From Pratylenchus scribneri (taxonomy: Eukaryota; Nematoda; Chromadorea; Rhabditida; Pratylenchidae), in the NCBI GenBank assembly GCA_030063045.1, contig JAQSEB010000020.1, positions 3,224,001 through 3,288,000 on the forward strand: a stretch of DNA of 64,000 nucleotides, in the 5' to 3' direction. The position numbers and the translations under genes were made by a program. Positions 1 to 16,430 of the stretch are shown piece by piece (the first letter of the stretch is position 1; every line of letters starts with the position of its first letter). Below the pieces are notes generated by a model that was not told the origin of the DNA, did not search any database, and saw only the letters and a list, made by a program, of their open reading frames with translations.

Positions 1-705
1 TCTCGAGCACGAGACAGCACAAATCGGAGAGACGATCAATAAATTTGAACAAATCCGCAATGTCATATCTTAAATAATTATTTGTAGGAAATATCGAAAA
101 ATGTTAAAACTGACTGAATGCATGGTAAATCCGGGTTCAGCTTCTTCAAATGTTCTTCGTAGATTTTGCAAACTGCCTCCATGCAATCGGTCGAAGTCTC
201 ATAATCACTCCTTTAAAATTATTGCATTATTGATAAATGGAATGGAATAAACGAGTTAAATTTATTGGATTTTATTTAACCGAAAAGATTGTAAAACGGT
301 TCAGTGTTTTGTTCTAGAATGCCAACCCTTATATATCACACCCATTGATACATTTTGATTTTGATGAGACACCGATAGTAAATGGTATTGTTAAGGTTTG
401 ATCAAAATGGGTATTAATCCGTTTAAACTTTTCTTTTCATTTTGATTCATGAGTTAAAATCGGTTAAATCCAAACCAAAAACCTATTTAAATAACGAATA
501 TCTATGAAATCTCTAGTGATTGGATTTAAGGTTTTTGGTTCCAAGATATTTACACAGTTAATAAATCTTCCCGATTTCCGACATTTTCATTATTTTTTTT
601 TTTGACTATTTTCAATTTCATTAATTTAATCAAATAATTTATTGCAAACCATGTTCGGGAGTCAACCTTGGCACTGGATTGGATAAGCAGAATTGTGTGC
701 GTCAT
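1..705 (-). CDS. erh: ERH (enhancer of rudimentary homolog), partial: 3' end beyond left edge
   Basis: ERH is a small, very conserved nuclear protein (about 100 residues) that dimerises and works in mRNA splicing, RNA decay and, in nematodes, small-RNA pathways. Three exons can be read on the minus strand: 705-650 encodes MTHTILLIQ...RTW, 210-122 encodes [21 protein letters not shown] and the following KKLNPGFT, and 68-1 encodes [20 protein letters not shown]. These follow the order and spacing of animal ERH ([47 protein letters not shown]). Intron 1 (649-211) is long for this genome. Intron 2 (121-69) keeps frame only with a GC donor. The start is the first ATG of the conserved N-terminus. 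The last third lies outside the window. The har-1-like gene is 372 bp upstream on the same strand, so co-transcription is possible. Family assignment is very secure; exon 2 edges are inferred from frame. Confidence 0.88.
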
Positions 706-1077
706 ATTTGAATGTTTTATTGATTTGTCAAAAGCAAAGATTTAATAGTGGTTTATCCAAAATGATGGCGGTTTATTTCTATTAAATTTTAATGGGTAAA
801 TTTGAATATTGAACACAAAAGGTGACACCCAATTGACCAATATAATTGAATTAACTTTTCGAAAACGACAAAAATAAATTTTTTTAAAAAGATGATCAAT
901 CACAAAATTTATCAATTTAATCAAATAACTTTTAACATTTTCATGAGCCACAAAATTTTTGAAAATTTAAATCCGAAAAATTATCGCATCATTTTAATTC
1001 ATTTCATCCTAAAATCATTTTAATTGTTCATTTGCTTCTCTTCATTTCTTTGTCAAGCACAATCATCCGCGGTTGAA
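706..1077. other. Spacer between ERH and CHCHD genes
   Basis: AT-rich sequence with no convincing ORF. It holds the 3' region of the CHCHD gene and the 5' region of ERH, both on the minus strand. An intercistronic role in an operon is possible but no trans-splice signal was proven. Confidence 0.5.
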
Positions 1078-1587
1078 TCATTGGCCATAACGAGCCTTGC
1101 ACTCCTTGAAAACGTCATTGAAGCTTTGGCAAATGCCCACATCCGATTGGTTTTGAGTGCTGAATAAAATTTTGGATTTCATATTCATTGAATGTGATTG
1201 ATTTACCATTCCAAGAACTGACGCCATTCGAATTCACAAGCTTGCGAATATTGTTGCGGCTTCTCATTTGAAACCGGAGCTTGTTGGGCCACTTCCTCAC
1301 CGCGTCCACCGCCGAACATATTGCCAACGGCATGTCCCTAAATAAATTCCATTTTGTGACTTTTGAGTATTCAATAAAAAGCATACCACAGCCGATCCGA
1401 TTGCAACTCCTCCAGCAGTTGCGGCCATTTGGCCAAATAATCCAGGTTGACGTTGCTGAGGTTGACCAGATCCAATTGGAGTTGAACTTGTTTTGGATGG
1501 AGGTGAAGGAGCAACAGCACGGGATGGAGCACTTCGAACCGGAGAACTGGCACGGGGAGAGGCGCTGCGTCGACGAACCATTATCAC
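1078..1587 (-). CDS. har-1: CHCHD2/CHCHD10-type twin CX9C mitochondrial protein
   Basis: Small mitochondrial intermembrane-space protein of the CHCHD2/CHCHD10 (yeast Mix17, C. elegans har-1) family, linked to cristae organisation and respiratory-chain regulation. Three exons: 1587-1387, 1337-1207 and 1159-1078, with introns 1386-1338 and 1206-1160 (both GT-AG). The N-terminus is Arg/Ser/Pro rich (VRRRSASPRASSPVRSAPSR), typical of the family's presequence. A conserved hydrophobic glycine-rich segment follows (GLFGQMAATAGGVAIGSAV, then GHAVGNMFGG). The C-terminal CHCH fold has two CX9C motifs, CEFEWRQFLEC and CQSFNDVFKEC; the second cysteine of the first motif is split by intron 2. Length is about 137 residues, normal for the family. 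Translation may begin at 1587 (MIMVRRR) or at the second Met at 1581, which matches the family better. Confidence 0.93.
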
Positions 1588-1912
1588 GAAATTTAATAAA
1601 TTTTATTGTCTTTGAAAATTTCTAAAATTGAGAAATGAGCATAGCAGCATAGTATAGGTCAAAAAATCAAATCACATGAAATAAAATGGAGAAATGAGTA
1701 TTTTGTAATAACTACCTATACATAAAAGAAACGTCATCTCATAATTTTTTAGCCCAAATCGTTTAAGTAAGCCTTCACGTGTTTTTATTGATTGATTGAT
1801 TGGTGAGTGCTGAGTCGGGGGAGGAACTGGGAATACCTATGATATGAATGAGAAGTAAGTGGACTGTGGAGTGTGAGTGTGCTGTGCTTTGCGGTGATTT
1901 TTTGTCTGGAAT
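1588..1912. other. Intergenic AT-rich sequence
   Basis: No gene recognised. Lies between the minus-strand CHCHD gene and the inverted-repeat element. Confidence 0.4.
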
Positions 1913-3427
1913 CTGGGGGGTATTTCAATTATGCCGGGTACTTGGTACTTGGAACGATTTTTATTTGGTACTTGGTACTTGGAATAAATTGATGTTTCAA
2001 TTCCATTTTTCCAATTACAAGTACCAAGTTCCAAGTACCAAGTTAGAATTTCCAAGTTACAAGTCCTTTTGTTTCAATAATTTACTCGAAATGGCTTTTC
2101 TTTTCCAAGTTACCTGCTACTTGGAAAGTTTACTTGGTACTTGGAACAAAATTTTTTCGGGTTGAAATTGGCCCTAAATTGGATTCCAAGTTAAGCATAA
2201 CTCGAGAATTTGTGGATAAAAAAATTTGAAATTTTGAGGAGATGTTAAATGAACATATTTTTATGCCTCTAATTTTTTTCAGAATTTTCTGACCATTTTT
2301 AGAAGAGATAAAAAATATTATATAAAAATGGTGCAAATTTGGAATCCATCCACTATAAAAAATTATAACTTGGCCAAAAATTGTTGAAAAATTCTAAGAT
2401 TTTCACAGATTAATAAAATGACGAAATTTTACATCATATATTTTTTTTAGAATTTTTGTTCTAATTTTTGACTATTAAAAAAATTGTGATAGATGGGTCG
2501 AGACTTCTCCAAAGAAAAAATTCATAGCTTTGGAATTCGCAAACAAAAAAATTTAAAATTTTCTGAAAATATATTTTCTATATGCTGGAATGTCTAAAAT
2601 TTTTTTTGGAAATTTTTAAAAGCTTCCAAAAATTTTTTTGACCTTGGTTCCGTTTGTGTGAATATAATCGAGCGCATAGAAGTTTGCCCTTTCATAATTA
2701 TTGACTAAGAAGACCATTTTCCATAATTTTTATGTCATTTTAAATGGCAAAATTTAAGCTTTCGAATGATATATAAAATTAATGAAATTGTTCATATCTT
2801 TCAGAAATATGATTTTACAAAATAAGTATGAATTCATTTCTAATTTTTTGCCGATTTTTTTAGCTATATCTTTATTAATTTTAAATTAATTTAAGAAAAT
2901 TATATATCATTCGGTAGCTCTCTTTCAGCTCTTTAATTTGATATCAAATTTTCACTTATTTTCTAAATTCTGAATTTTTTTAAATAGAAAGATTGACGAA
3001 TTTCACGCTTATATTTGTGAATGTAAAAATTCGTAGAAAAATTTTTAAAAAATTATCCCATATAGAAAATTATTTAGAAAATAATCTCTGAAATTTTAAA
3101 AATTTTCTAATAAGAATAATTCTCGAATTATAATTTACTCAATGGCCAAGAATATAATAGAAGGCGAAGGCAAAGGGCAAAGCCCTTCCCCTGCGTTTCA
3201 ATTACTTTCCAAGTGAGCAAAAATTATTCCAAGTAGATGAAAAGGATTTGAAACGCATGTGCTTGCTACTTGGAACTTGGAATCGCTTACTTGGAAAATT
3301 TAACTTGTAACTTGGAAAGATTTTGGGCAAATAATTGAAACAAGGGAACTTGTACTTGGAACTTGAACTTGGAACAAGTTACTTGGAACAAGTACCAAGT
3401 ACCCGGCATAATTGAAATACCGCCCTG
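1913..3427. mobile_element. 1.5 kb inverted-repeat DNA element (CAGGG-type ends)
   Basis: The left end (GGGGGGTATTTCAATTATGC...) is repeated in reverse complement at the right end (...GCATAATTGAAATACCGCCC), giving terminal inverted repeats of about 40 bp. Inside each end are many copies of the 9-mer ACTTGGAAC and of TACTTGGTACTTGG in both orientations, over about 250 bp per side. The centre (2200-3180) is very AT-rich and has no ORF resembling a transposase. The outermost bases read CTGGGG on the left and, reversed, CAGGGC on the right, reminiscent of hAT ends. I could not find a convincing target-site duplication. Probably a non-autonomous DNA transposon. Confidence 0.75.
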
Positions 3428-3745
3428 GATGTGAATGTTTTAGAAGAAGGGAAATAAAAAATGCCAAAATCAATAGGAATAAAATTGAATTTATCTTGAA
3501 TATCCAATTTTTTAGTCCGTTTTTCATTTTTCTGAATTTTTCGTGCATGTTCTTAATTTTTCGGATCGGTTTTGGTTTGATGAATTCATAATTCATTTGT
3601 AAATAAAGCATTTAATATATACCTAATCTATTTTTTTATTCCTTAAATGAGATGATGACATTTTTGAGTGATCCAAATCCAAATTTAGAAAATTGTGATC
3701 TAATCTAAAGTCTAAACTCAGAAAAGTAAATTTCTAGACGTAAAA

Positions 3746-4940
3746 ATGGGACGAAAGAAGAAGAAGAATCAAAAGCCATGGTGTTGGTAAGAATTTTAAT
3801 TCTGAATTAAGCCAAAATGTTTTTATTTAGGTATTGCAACCGAGAATTTGAGGATGAGAAGATCCTAATTCAACACCAAAAAGCTAAACACTTCAAATGT
3901 CATATTTGCAACAAAAAATTGTTCACTGGACCAGGGCTGGCCATTCATTGTATGCAAGTGCATAAAGAAACAATTGACAAAATCCCTGGCGCTTTACCGG
4001 GCCGTGACAATGTGAATATTGAAGTGTACGGAATGGAAGGAATTCCAGCGGATATGTAAGCCAATTTTGAGCTAAAAGAAAACTAAAAAATTTAAATTGG
4101 TCCTTACCGATTGACCAACCAAAATTCAATTATCAATGGTTGGGCATTATCCTCTCGGACCAGAAAATATAAATGTTGCATTTAAAACATTGGCTATTTG
4201 CTTTAAAAATAGCATTTTGTGAATAATGCAGCACAACAATATTTAAATAAATGCATTGATCGCATTATATTTTAGGGGTGAACCGCAATTACCACCGGAT
4301 GAGCCATCCGGACCGCCGCCCGCAAAAATGCCCCGTCCCGGAATTCCAATGCCACCTGGAATGATGATAGCGGCTGGCGCAATGCCAGGGATGCCACCAA
4401 TGCCGCAGGTCTCAATGCAGCATTTTGTGCCCTCTTCCATTCCATTTGGTGTTACAGCAGGTTTATTCATGGTAGAATATTTAAATTAATTTTAATATTA
4501 AGCTGGTGGCATTCCACTCCCCGCACTTGGCGGCATTCGACCGGGAATGTTCCCGCCTGGGATGATACCACCACCCGGTGGATTTCTTCCCGGAATGATT
4601 CCTACCCCGCCATCCACTTCAAACATTCCCATGCCGGGCGCACCACCACCACTTCCACCCCAAGCTGCCTTCGCCGCTTACCAAGGACAGCAGGGAACGG
4701 CAACAGGAACCGCAAAAGAAGAATCGACTGATGTTAAACCAAATTTTGGTGGTGGCCCAACAACTTCGAAAGTGGCTCCAATTGGGGCAAAAACACGCAT
4801 TGTTGTTCCGGATGAGAACATTTCATTGGTTAGTTTTTGCTAATTTATCCTAATAAATTTGTTTTTTGTAGGAAGAATTGATGGTCCAACGCATTGTACC
4901 GCAATTTGCCCGTGGACTGGCTGCCCATTTTCGTCCATAA
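3746..4940 (+). CDS. ZNF207: BuGZ / ZNF207 homolog, spindle-assembly C2H2 zinc-finger protein
   Basis: BuGZ binds and stabilises the checkpoint protein Bub3 through a GLEBS motif, binds microtubules and forms condensates in the spindle; it also has splicing roles. Five exons: 3746-3786, 3831-4055, 4276-4460, 4503-4828 and 4872-4940. The N-terminus [20 protein letters not shown] is nearly identical to animal BuGZ and starts the first zinc finger. The second finger contains [20 protein letters not shown] and is followed by the family signature EVYGMEGIP. The middle is Pro/Gly/Met rich with repeated PGM and PPG, matching BuGZ's low-complexity region. The last segment ([19 protein letters not shown]) matches the GLEBS consensus (HPDEDISLEE in vertebrates), and the protein stops soon after it. 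At about 280 residues it is shorter than human BuGZ. Fold and family are clear; small splice variants cannot be excluded. Confidence 0.95.
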
Positions 4941-6591
<1,651 letters not shown>

Positions 6592-6744
6592 ATAAATAAA
6601 TTCAAATTAATTTATTTTCATTGCATTAAATTAATTGAATAAAAATTATTCAACATTATAATTCATTTTTTTTGTTCAATTGTTGATTTCATGCGAATTT
6701 ATTTAATATTAATTTATTTAATCAATTAAAATAATTCAAAAAAG

Positions 6745-10331
<3,587 letters not shown>

Positions 10332-10491
10332 TTTTTATTTAATTCCCAATTAATTTACATTTTTTAAATTAATGAATAAATTTATTTATTTATTTATTTT
10401 TTATTTATTTCATTATATAAAATTATTTTATTTTTTAATTAATATTTTTTTTATTAATTTTAACTTTGTTTTAGTCAATTTTTTAGCCAAA

Positions 10492-13335
10492 ATGTTTGAC
10501 AAATTTTTACCTTTTCATCATTTTCCCCGTTGCTCCCATTCTTTGCAAATATTGCGAATGTACACGAAAAATACAACAAAGTCAAAAATGGCAACAGGAA
10601 TTTGGCATTCGGCAGCAACATTTTCATCCAACCCAACCTCCACAAATTCCCAAGGTTTTTCTTCAGAATTAAAAAATTAAAAATTCAATTTAATTTTTTC
10701 CTGCCAATCCAAAAATGGATGAATTTGAGCCGGATGAAGAACGGCTATTACATGAGGGAATCCCACAGAAAATGCCAAAAATAATGCATGAATTTACCCA
10801 ACGGAAGAGGCCAAATTGCGCAGTTTATGGAGCAGGTTTTCGAATATTTATTGAAATAAAATAATTTTAAATATTAAATAAAAAAATTACAAAAGTACAT
10901 GCAAAAAACAAAAATTATTGCATTAAAAAATATTTAATCAACTTAATTTTTACTAAAATTATCAAAATTCCACAGGTTTGACTTCAACCGGTGCCCTTGC
11001 CATTCCACATTTGGTAAAATCGCCGGCCGCGTCCCATTCTGTAAATAAAAATAATTAAAGTAAAAAATAAATTCACTTATTATTTAAGTTGATTAATCCA
11101 ATGAGAATTGGCAAAATGAATGTTCGGAAAATTAAATTTGTGGCCGCCGGTTCCGGTTTTTCTCTTTTCGCTTCAACTAGAGGTTATTTTTTGGCTAATT
11201 TAAATATTAATTAAATTATTATTCCGTAGAATTGTACGGTTCCGGTTTGAATAATTTCTATCAAATCAGTGGACCAAAAAGGCAAAATGATGACGGTGAA
11301 AAAATGTAAATAAATTAATAAATTAATTTTAAATAAATTGCAAATTTTTAGTTCCGATGAGCAAAATCCATTTTCCTATCATAAAAGGAATGAGGCGGAT
11401 ATGTGGTATTTGCAAGGAAAGCGAATATTATTACCTGAGGCGGTGGGAAATATTCGGGGAATTTCCGCCGGGCGAATGGTACAATTAAAAATAAATAAAA
11501 TTAAAATAAATAATTTCCAGCATTCAATTGTGTTCACCGACCAAAATAAAGTGATTTGTTTTGGCAGCAATTCACACGGACAATGCGCAGGTTTTTGATT
11601 TATATTTATATTAATTCCCAATATTTAATGTGTTATCAGCTGATCCACTTGAACATCCAATGGTCACCCATAATCGGAATGGAATGTTGGCCACGGTCAA
11701 AACATTGCCACTGGATGGAGATGAGGACATTGTTCAGGTAATAAAATAATGAATTAAAATGAATTAAAAAATCCTTTTTAAATTAATTGAATTAACTTTA
11801 AATTTATAAAAATTTATTTTAAATTATTTTCCATCAATTTTTAGGTCCATGCCTCATTGGACAGCACATTTGTGTTGACAAAAAAGGGCCGAATATTCGC
11901 CTGGGGATTGGGCACGGATGGACAATTGGGCAATGGGAATGGACAATTTCAATGGGCACCGGAATTGGTCAAAGGCGATTTGGAGGGCGAACAAATCCGA
12001 CAAATTGGCGGAAGCACAGAGTAAAATTTCTATTTTTGTGGAAAAATATTTTTAGAATTTTGTTGAATATTTTTTTTTGTAACGTTTCAGTATGAATTGA
12101 TTATTAATTAAATTTGAATATTATTCGTTCAGCACTTTGATTGCAGTCAGCGCCAAAGGCGATTTATTTGTTTGGGGCCAAAATGAATATGGACAATTGG
12201 CCGTAATCACCGATGAACCGCAGGTAAATTAATTAAAATTAATTTAATTAAAAATTCAAAAATAATTTAATTTAAAAAACTAAATATTTAATTAGTAAAA
12301 TCCAAATTTAATTTAATTACGAAAATAATCCAAATAATTTTATAGATTTTATTCCCTCGGCATGTTCCCTTCAAAATTGGCAAGGCCGTAATGGCCGAGG
12401 CCACCGGAAGTTCATGGTTTATTGACTATTTAATTTGATTAAATTTACTTCACTCATTAAGCATTGTTTGCAATTCGGAGGGCCACTGCTTCACTTGGGG
12501 TTCATATGTGCTCGGACTTGGACCAAAAGTGGAACATTTGGATCGGCCAATCCAACTGGACCCGCCTTTGTTTGCATCCACAATGAAAGAGAACAACAAA
12601 GTCAAAAGGGTTCGTTAAATATAATTAATATTTAAAGTTTATATGGAATTAATTTAAATATTCCAAGTTCCATCTATTAAAAAAATCACTCATAGGTTTT
12701 TTAATGTATATAAATAATGGAACTAAATAGCCGAATGGTTAACGGGTAACTATCTTGGGTTTCCCTTTGAAAAATACTCAAGTTCGAATCCTTATCAATG
12801 AAGTTTGAATTTTTGTACCCTTTTTGATAAACAAATTATAAGTTTAACTTTAATTTACTAAAAAAGAATTGAGCAGATTTTTTTTTTAATCGATAATTTT
12901 TTAGAAACTCAAATCTTTAAAATAATCCAAATTAATTCGCCACCCTTTATTCAGGTATTTGCCGGCTGTTCGATGGGCGCATTGACGGAAGCTGGTCATA
13001 TGGTCCGTTTAAAAAATCCCAATTAAATTCAATTTATTTTTTAATTATATTTTCAGTTCACTTGGGGCGCAAATAAGCATGGTAGCCTGGCAATAGGGCA
13101 TCGAAATCATCAATTTTTTCCATTCCAGGTTTTTAATTTAAATAAATAAAAATTTATCAACCAAAAATTAATCAATTATTTTAATTTTCAATCATAAAAT
13201 TAGCACAAAATTATACATTTAAATATGGAAAATAATAAATATTCCCACATATTTTTTCAGGTTACATTGTCTGAAACCGTGAAACAGGTCTCCCTTGGAC
13301 CGGACCATTCCCTCTTCATTTCGGATCGATATTGA
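10492..13335 (+). CDS. RCC1L: RCC1L-like RCC1-repeat protein (mitochondrial)
   Basis: Seven-bladed RCC1-type beta-propeller most like RCC1L (WBSCR16), a mitochondrial protein needed for large-ribosomal-subunit RNA and pseudouridine-module function. Repeats seen in order: AVYGAGLTSTGALAIPHL; KIKFVAAGSGFSLFAS; HSIVFTDQNKVICFGSNSHG; VHASLDSTFVLTKKGRIFAW with GLGTDGQLGNG; QIGGSTDTLIAVSAKGDLFV then WGQNEYGQL; CIVCNSEGHCFTWGSYVLG; VFAGCSMGALTEAGHMFTWG; and a final QVSLGPDHSLFISDRY. Introns are short and AT-rich; the one between 12616 and 12954 carries a decayed tRNA. The 5' end is uncertain: the secure first exon begins at 10716 (MDEFEPDEERLL). An upstream open stretch from 10492 (MFDKFLPFHHFPRC, basic, few acids) would add a mitochondrial targeting peptide if spliced across 10655-10737. 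It lies 160 bp after DHX35 and 224 bp before RidA. Confidence 0.88.
12724..12797 (+). pseudogene. Degenerate tRNA-Ser copy in an RCC1L intron
   Basis: Box A (TAGCCGAATGGTTAACGG) and box B (GTTCGAATCCTTA) are present at tRNA spacing, and the centre retains GGGTTTCCC, so the sequence aligns with the functional tRNA-Ser at 9263. The acceptor stem does not pair and no proper anticodon stem can be drawn. It is probably a dead or retroposed tRNA-Ser. Confidence 0.6.
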
Positions 13336-13559
13336 ACACAAAAAAAAAGAAAATTTACAATTTAACATTTTTTTATTATCAATTTTCCAATATTTTGTTT
13401 TTGTTGATTTTTATTTTTGCTGATAAGCACAAAAAATGTGAATAATTTTGTATCGATAACAACCATTTTATTAATATGGTCTTAAATGGTCCATTTTTAT
13501 ATTATTTTTTTAAAATAATTTTATTACATTTTTAATTTACATTTATTTTAATTTTTCTG

Positions 13560-14167
13560 ATGTCTTCGGCACTGAAGAAAATTATTGTGAGTACAGCAAA
13601 TGCGCCGGCTGCCATTGGGCCTTATAGGTAATTAATTAATTAAAAGAATAAAATTTCTAGGTAAATTATAAATAAAATATTTTAAAAATATATTTTTAAT
13701 TATTAAAAAATTATTAAAATATTATTTAATATTTTCAGCCAAGCAATTCGTGCCGGCCCAACCCTTTACATTAGTGGCCAATTGGGTTTGGTGCCGGGCA
13801 GTGGAGAATTCAAAGGCCCAGAAGTGAAAGTTCAAACGGAGCAGGCAATGCAAAATATGGGCGAAATACTCAAAGCGGCCGGTGCCAATTTCGACAATGG
13901 TTTGGTTTTTTTTGCTAAATTTATTTTCCGGATTTTAGTTGTGAAAACAACAATTTTGCTCGTGGACATGGCCCATTTCCCAGTAGTCAACGAAGTCTAT
14001 GCAAAATTCTTCAATGAAAAACAGGGATTTCCAGCAAGGGCTTGTTACCAGGTAAAATATTATTCTTTTTTAATTATTAATATTTAAATTAACACACGCA
14101 GGTTTCTGCATTGCCCAAAGGCGGATTGGTCGAAATTGAAGCTGTCGCCGTTGTCCAACAGCAATAA
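13560..14167 (+). CDS. RIDA: RidA / UK114 reactive-imine deaminase
   Basis: RidA hydrolyses reactive enamine/imine intermediates made by PLP enzymes such as threonine dehydratase, in cytosol and mitochondria. Four exons: 13560-13627, 13739-13899, 13939-14051 and 14102-14167. Landmarks: SSALKKIIVSTANAPAAIGP then YSQAIRAGPTLYISGQLGL (family signature with the substrate-pocket tyrosine), EQAMQNMGEILKAAG, VVKTTILLVDMAHFPVVNEV, FPARACYQVSALPKGGLVEI with the catalytic arginine in PARACYQ, and EIEAVAVVQQQ at the end. At about 135 residues it has family length. All conserved residues are present, so it should be active. It is the last gene of the closely packed plus-strand cluster. Confidence 0.97.
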
Positions 14168-14756
14168 TAGGGGAAATGAAGAGAATATTTGATGAATGAT
14201 GTTGAATGAATTTGAATTTTATGGATTAAATTATTTTTTAATATTGTGTCTTCGGCATTCCAATTTAAATTTTATTGCCGGTTTTGTTGGGAATTATTTT
14301 AATTTTATTGAATAAATTTATTATCGCTTATTTATCATTGCTAAAAATATCAAAAATTCATGGCAGGATCTCTGATAGTTTTTTAAGTAATGAATTTTTC
14401 TAAATCCGCCCGTTAGAAAAGTCTAAAACTCTTTTGATTAAATCTTATTCAATCAGTTTTCGCCTGAAAAAAATTTTCAAAAAATCTCCAATTGATGAAA
14501 TCAAATTTATCAATAAAATATATTTCGTGAATTTTGGATGAAAGGATGCCGGGGGAAATGATGGAATAATGCCATAAAATTGGGGTGGAAAACAATAAAG
14601 AAGAAAAGCCAAATTAAATGGGAGAAGAGAAGAATTTGGTTATACAAAAAATAGGTATATTGTTGGTCTGTCCGATTTTTGGTTGGATTTGATGTGTTGA
14701 AAACAAATTAATTTATCAAAAAAGGATATCATCAATTCCGTCGTTCATCATCACAC
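14168..14756. other. Convergent 3' regions of RidA and LAMP-like gene
   Basis: About 590 bp of AT-rich sequence with no gene seen. It contains the polyadenylation regions of two convergent genes. Confidence 0.5.
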
Positions 14757-15913
14757 TCAAACCGAGGCATTTGAGTTTGAGGCATTTCCTTGACGATTTA
14801 CAAGTCGGCAGAAATCCCAAATGCCGTACAATCCAATGCAAATAAGAGTACAGGCGCAAATAAGAGTACAGGCGATTCCAAATAAAATCCAATAACTGAT
14901 CTACAAATGAGAAATGGGATTGATAACATTTGTAAATTATTTAAAAAAAAAAATTACCGGCAAATCCTCCCTGCTGCATGGTTCGAATGCTGAAATATTA
15001 ATTTTTAAGTATTTAATTCCATCAATTTTTCAGACCTTGATTTTGGTTGAATTCCGGTTGGTCCTGATAGACAAATGCAACAACCTTTATGGAAAATTTG
15101 ATATTTTTTTTAGGAATATTTACAGAATTACCTTCAATTTGTTGAATTGGATGGAGGCATGTTTGTATTTCAATGGTGGCAGATTTGGGACTTCGGAGCA
15201 AATGAATCTGCAAAAAAAATCAAAATAAACACTCCAAAATTCTCCCGTGTTCTCCATACATACCCTTTGTGGGTTGCGACTCCAGCCAATTTCACGTCCG
15301 CCATTGAATAGACATATGGGATGGTGTCATCTAAAATTGTTAAATTTTAAGTAAGTTATTCCTTCAAAATTTACTAGTAAATGAGGAATTCATTGATGGA
15401 TAGTAGTGCACAGTGAGGGAATAATTGGCCAGCTTGAAGCGCTCATCTGACCCGGTGCCTTCCTTCACAAATTGCAAAATGATGCTCCTAAAAATTGGAA
15501 TATTTTTGAATAATCCTATTAATTTTATTTAAACCATTTCTCCTGTGCTTCCAATGGTGACACTTCCGGTTGCATTTTTGGCACAAAATCCAACTGAAGT
15601 GTTTGTTCCTTCTCAGCACAAACACTGCCATCCTTGTTCATCTCGATTGAGCCAAAGCCTTCCTCCGGAACCGCGAATTCAACCTTGATGATCTCGTTTA
15701 AGTACTAAAAATTTATTGATTTTTTGTTATAATTTTTGAGTTAATTCAAACCGTGTTATGATATTCCAGAGTCCCAGTGATGTTGTTCGCCTCCAAAATC
15801 AAGCAGTACTTCTTCACACAGTTGGAAACCGCAAAATGCTGGCCAAAAATAGTAGAAGGCAGGGTTGTTGCCAAAGCGAAAGCAATCAGTGAAAACAGCG
15901 AAATGATCTTCAT
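14757..15913 (-). CDS. LAMP-family lysosomal/endosomal type I membrane glycoprotein
   Basis: Type I membrane protein resembling lysosome-associated membrane proteins (C. elegans lmp-1/lmp-2). About seven exons on the minus strand. It begins with a signal peptide (MKIISLFSLIAFALATTLPS, start at 15913). The lumenal part has NCVKKYCLILEANNITGTLE (N-glycosylation site NIT), the mid-region VPEEGFGSIEMNKDGSVC, SIILQFVKEGTG, LANYSLTVHYY, and the LAMP-like membrane-proximal module FICSEVPNLPPLKYKHASIQ then LKVVAFVYQDQPEF, AFEPCSRED. One hydrophobic helix follows (ISYWILFGIACTLICACTLI), made longer by an 18-bp tandem duplication (CTLICACTLICI). The short tail WDFCRLVNRQGNASNSNASV has no YxxPhi lysosomal sorting motif, unlike typical LAMPs, so steady-state location may differ. 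Family call rests on overall layout and cysteine spacing. Confidence 0.72.
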
Positions 15914-16430
15914 TTTTTTATATTGATTTGCAATTAATAATAATCGTTGAAATATTCTTCTGAAATTTGCATTTTTCATTATTGTATAAGTAATGCGGAG
16001 TAGGAATTGATGAATAATAAAAGTGGAATGTAAGTAAAATGGGATGTATGTATAGGAAGTAAATTGAAATTTTAATGAGGTAGGAAAATAAATTTATCGA
16101 TTTAAACTTTTTATGTTGAACCTTTTTCTTCCAAATTATAAATGATAAAGCTGATAAAGTTGGCTTAAAATCTAATCAGGGTTTTGAAAATATTAACTAA
16201 TTTTTTTACTTAGATATTATAATTGTTTTTTTTGCTTTTATTAGATTAGATTCATGTGCGAAATAAAAAAAAAACACTGCAGAATAAAACTTATTTTGTT
16301 TTGTGTTGATATTGATTACTTATTAGATTAAATTGATTGATGAAAATTGAAGATTGAACACAAATCACAAACACAATCAATTTTAGGTACAGTACCAATA
16401 CCAACCAAAAATCTAAGACTAAACGGAAAA
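15914..16430. other. Upstream region of the LAMP-like gene
   Basis: About 515 bp of AT-rich sequence without a recognisable gene. It probably includes the minus-strand promoter. Confidence 0.4.
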
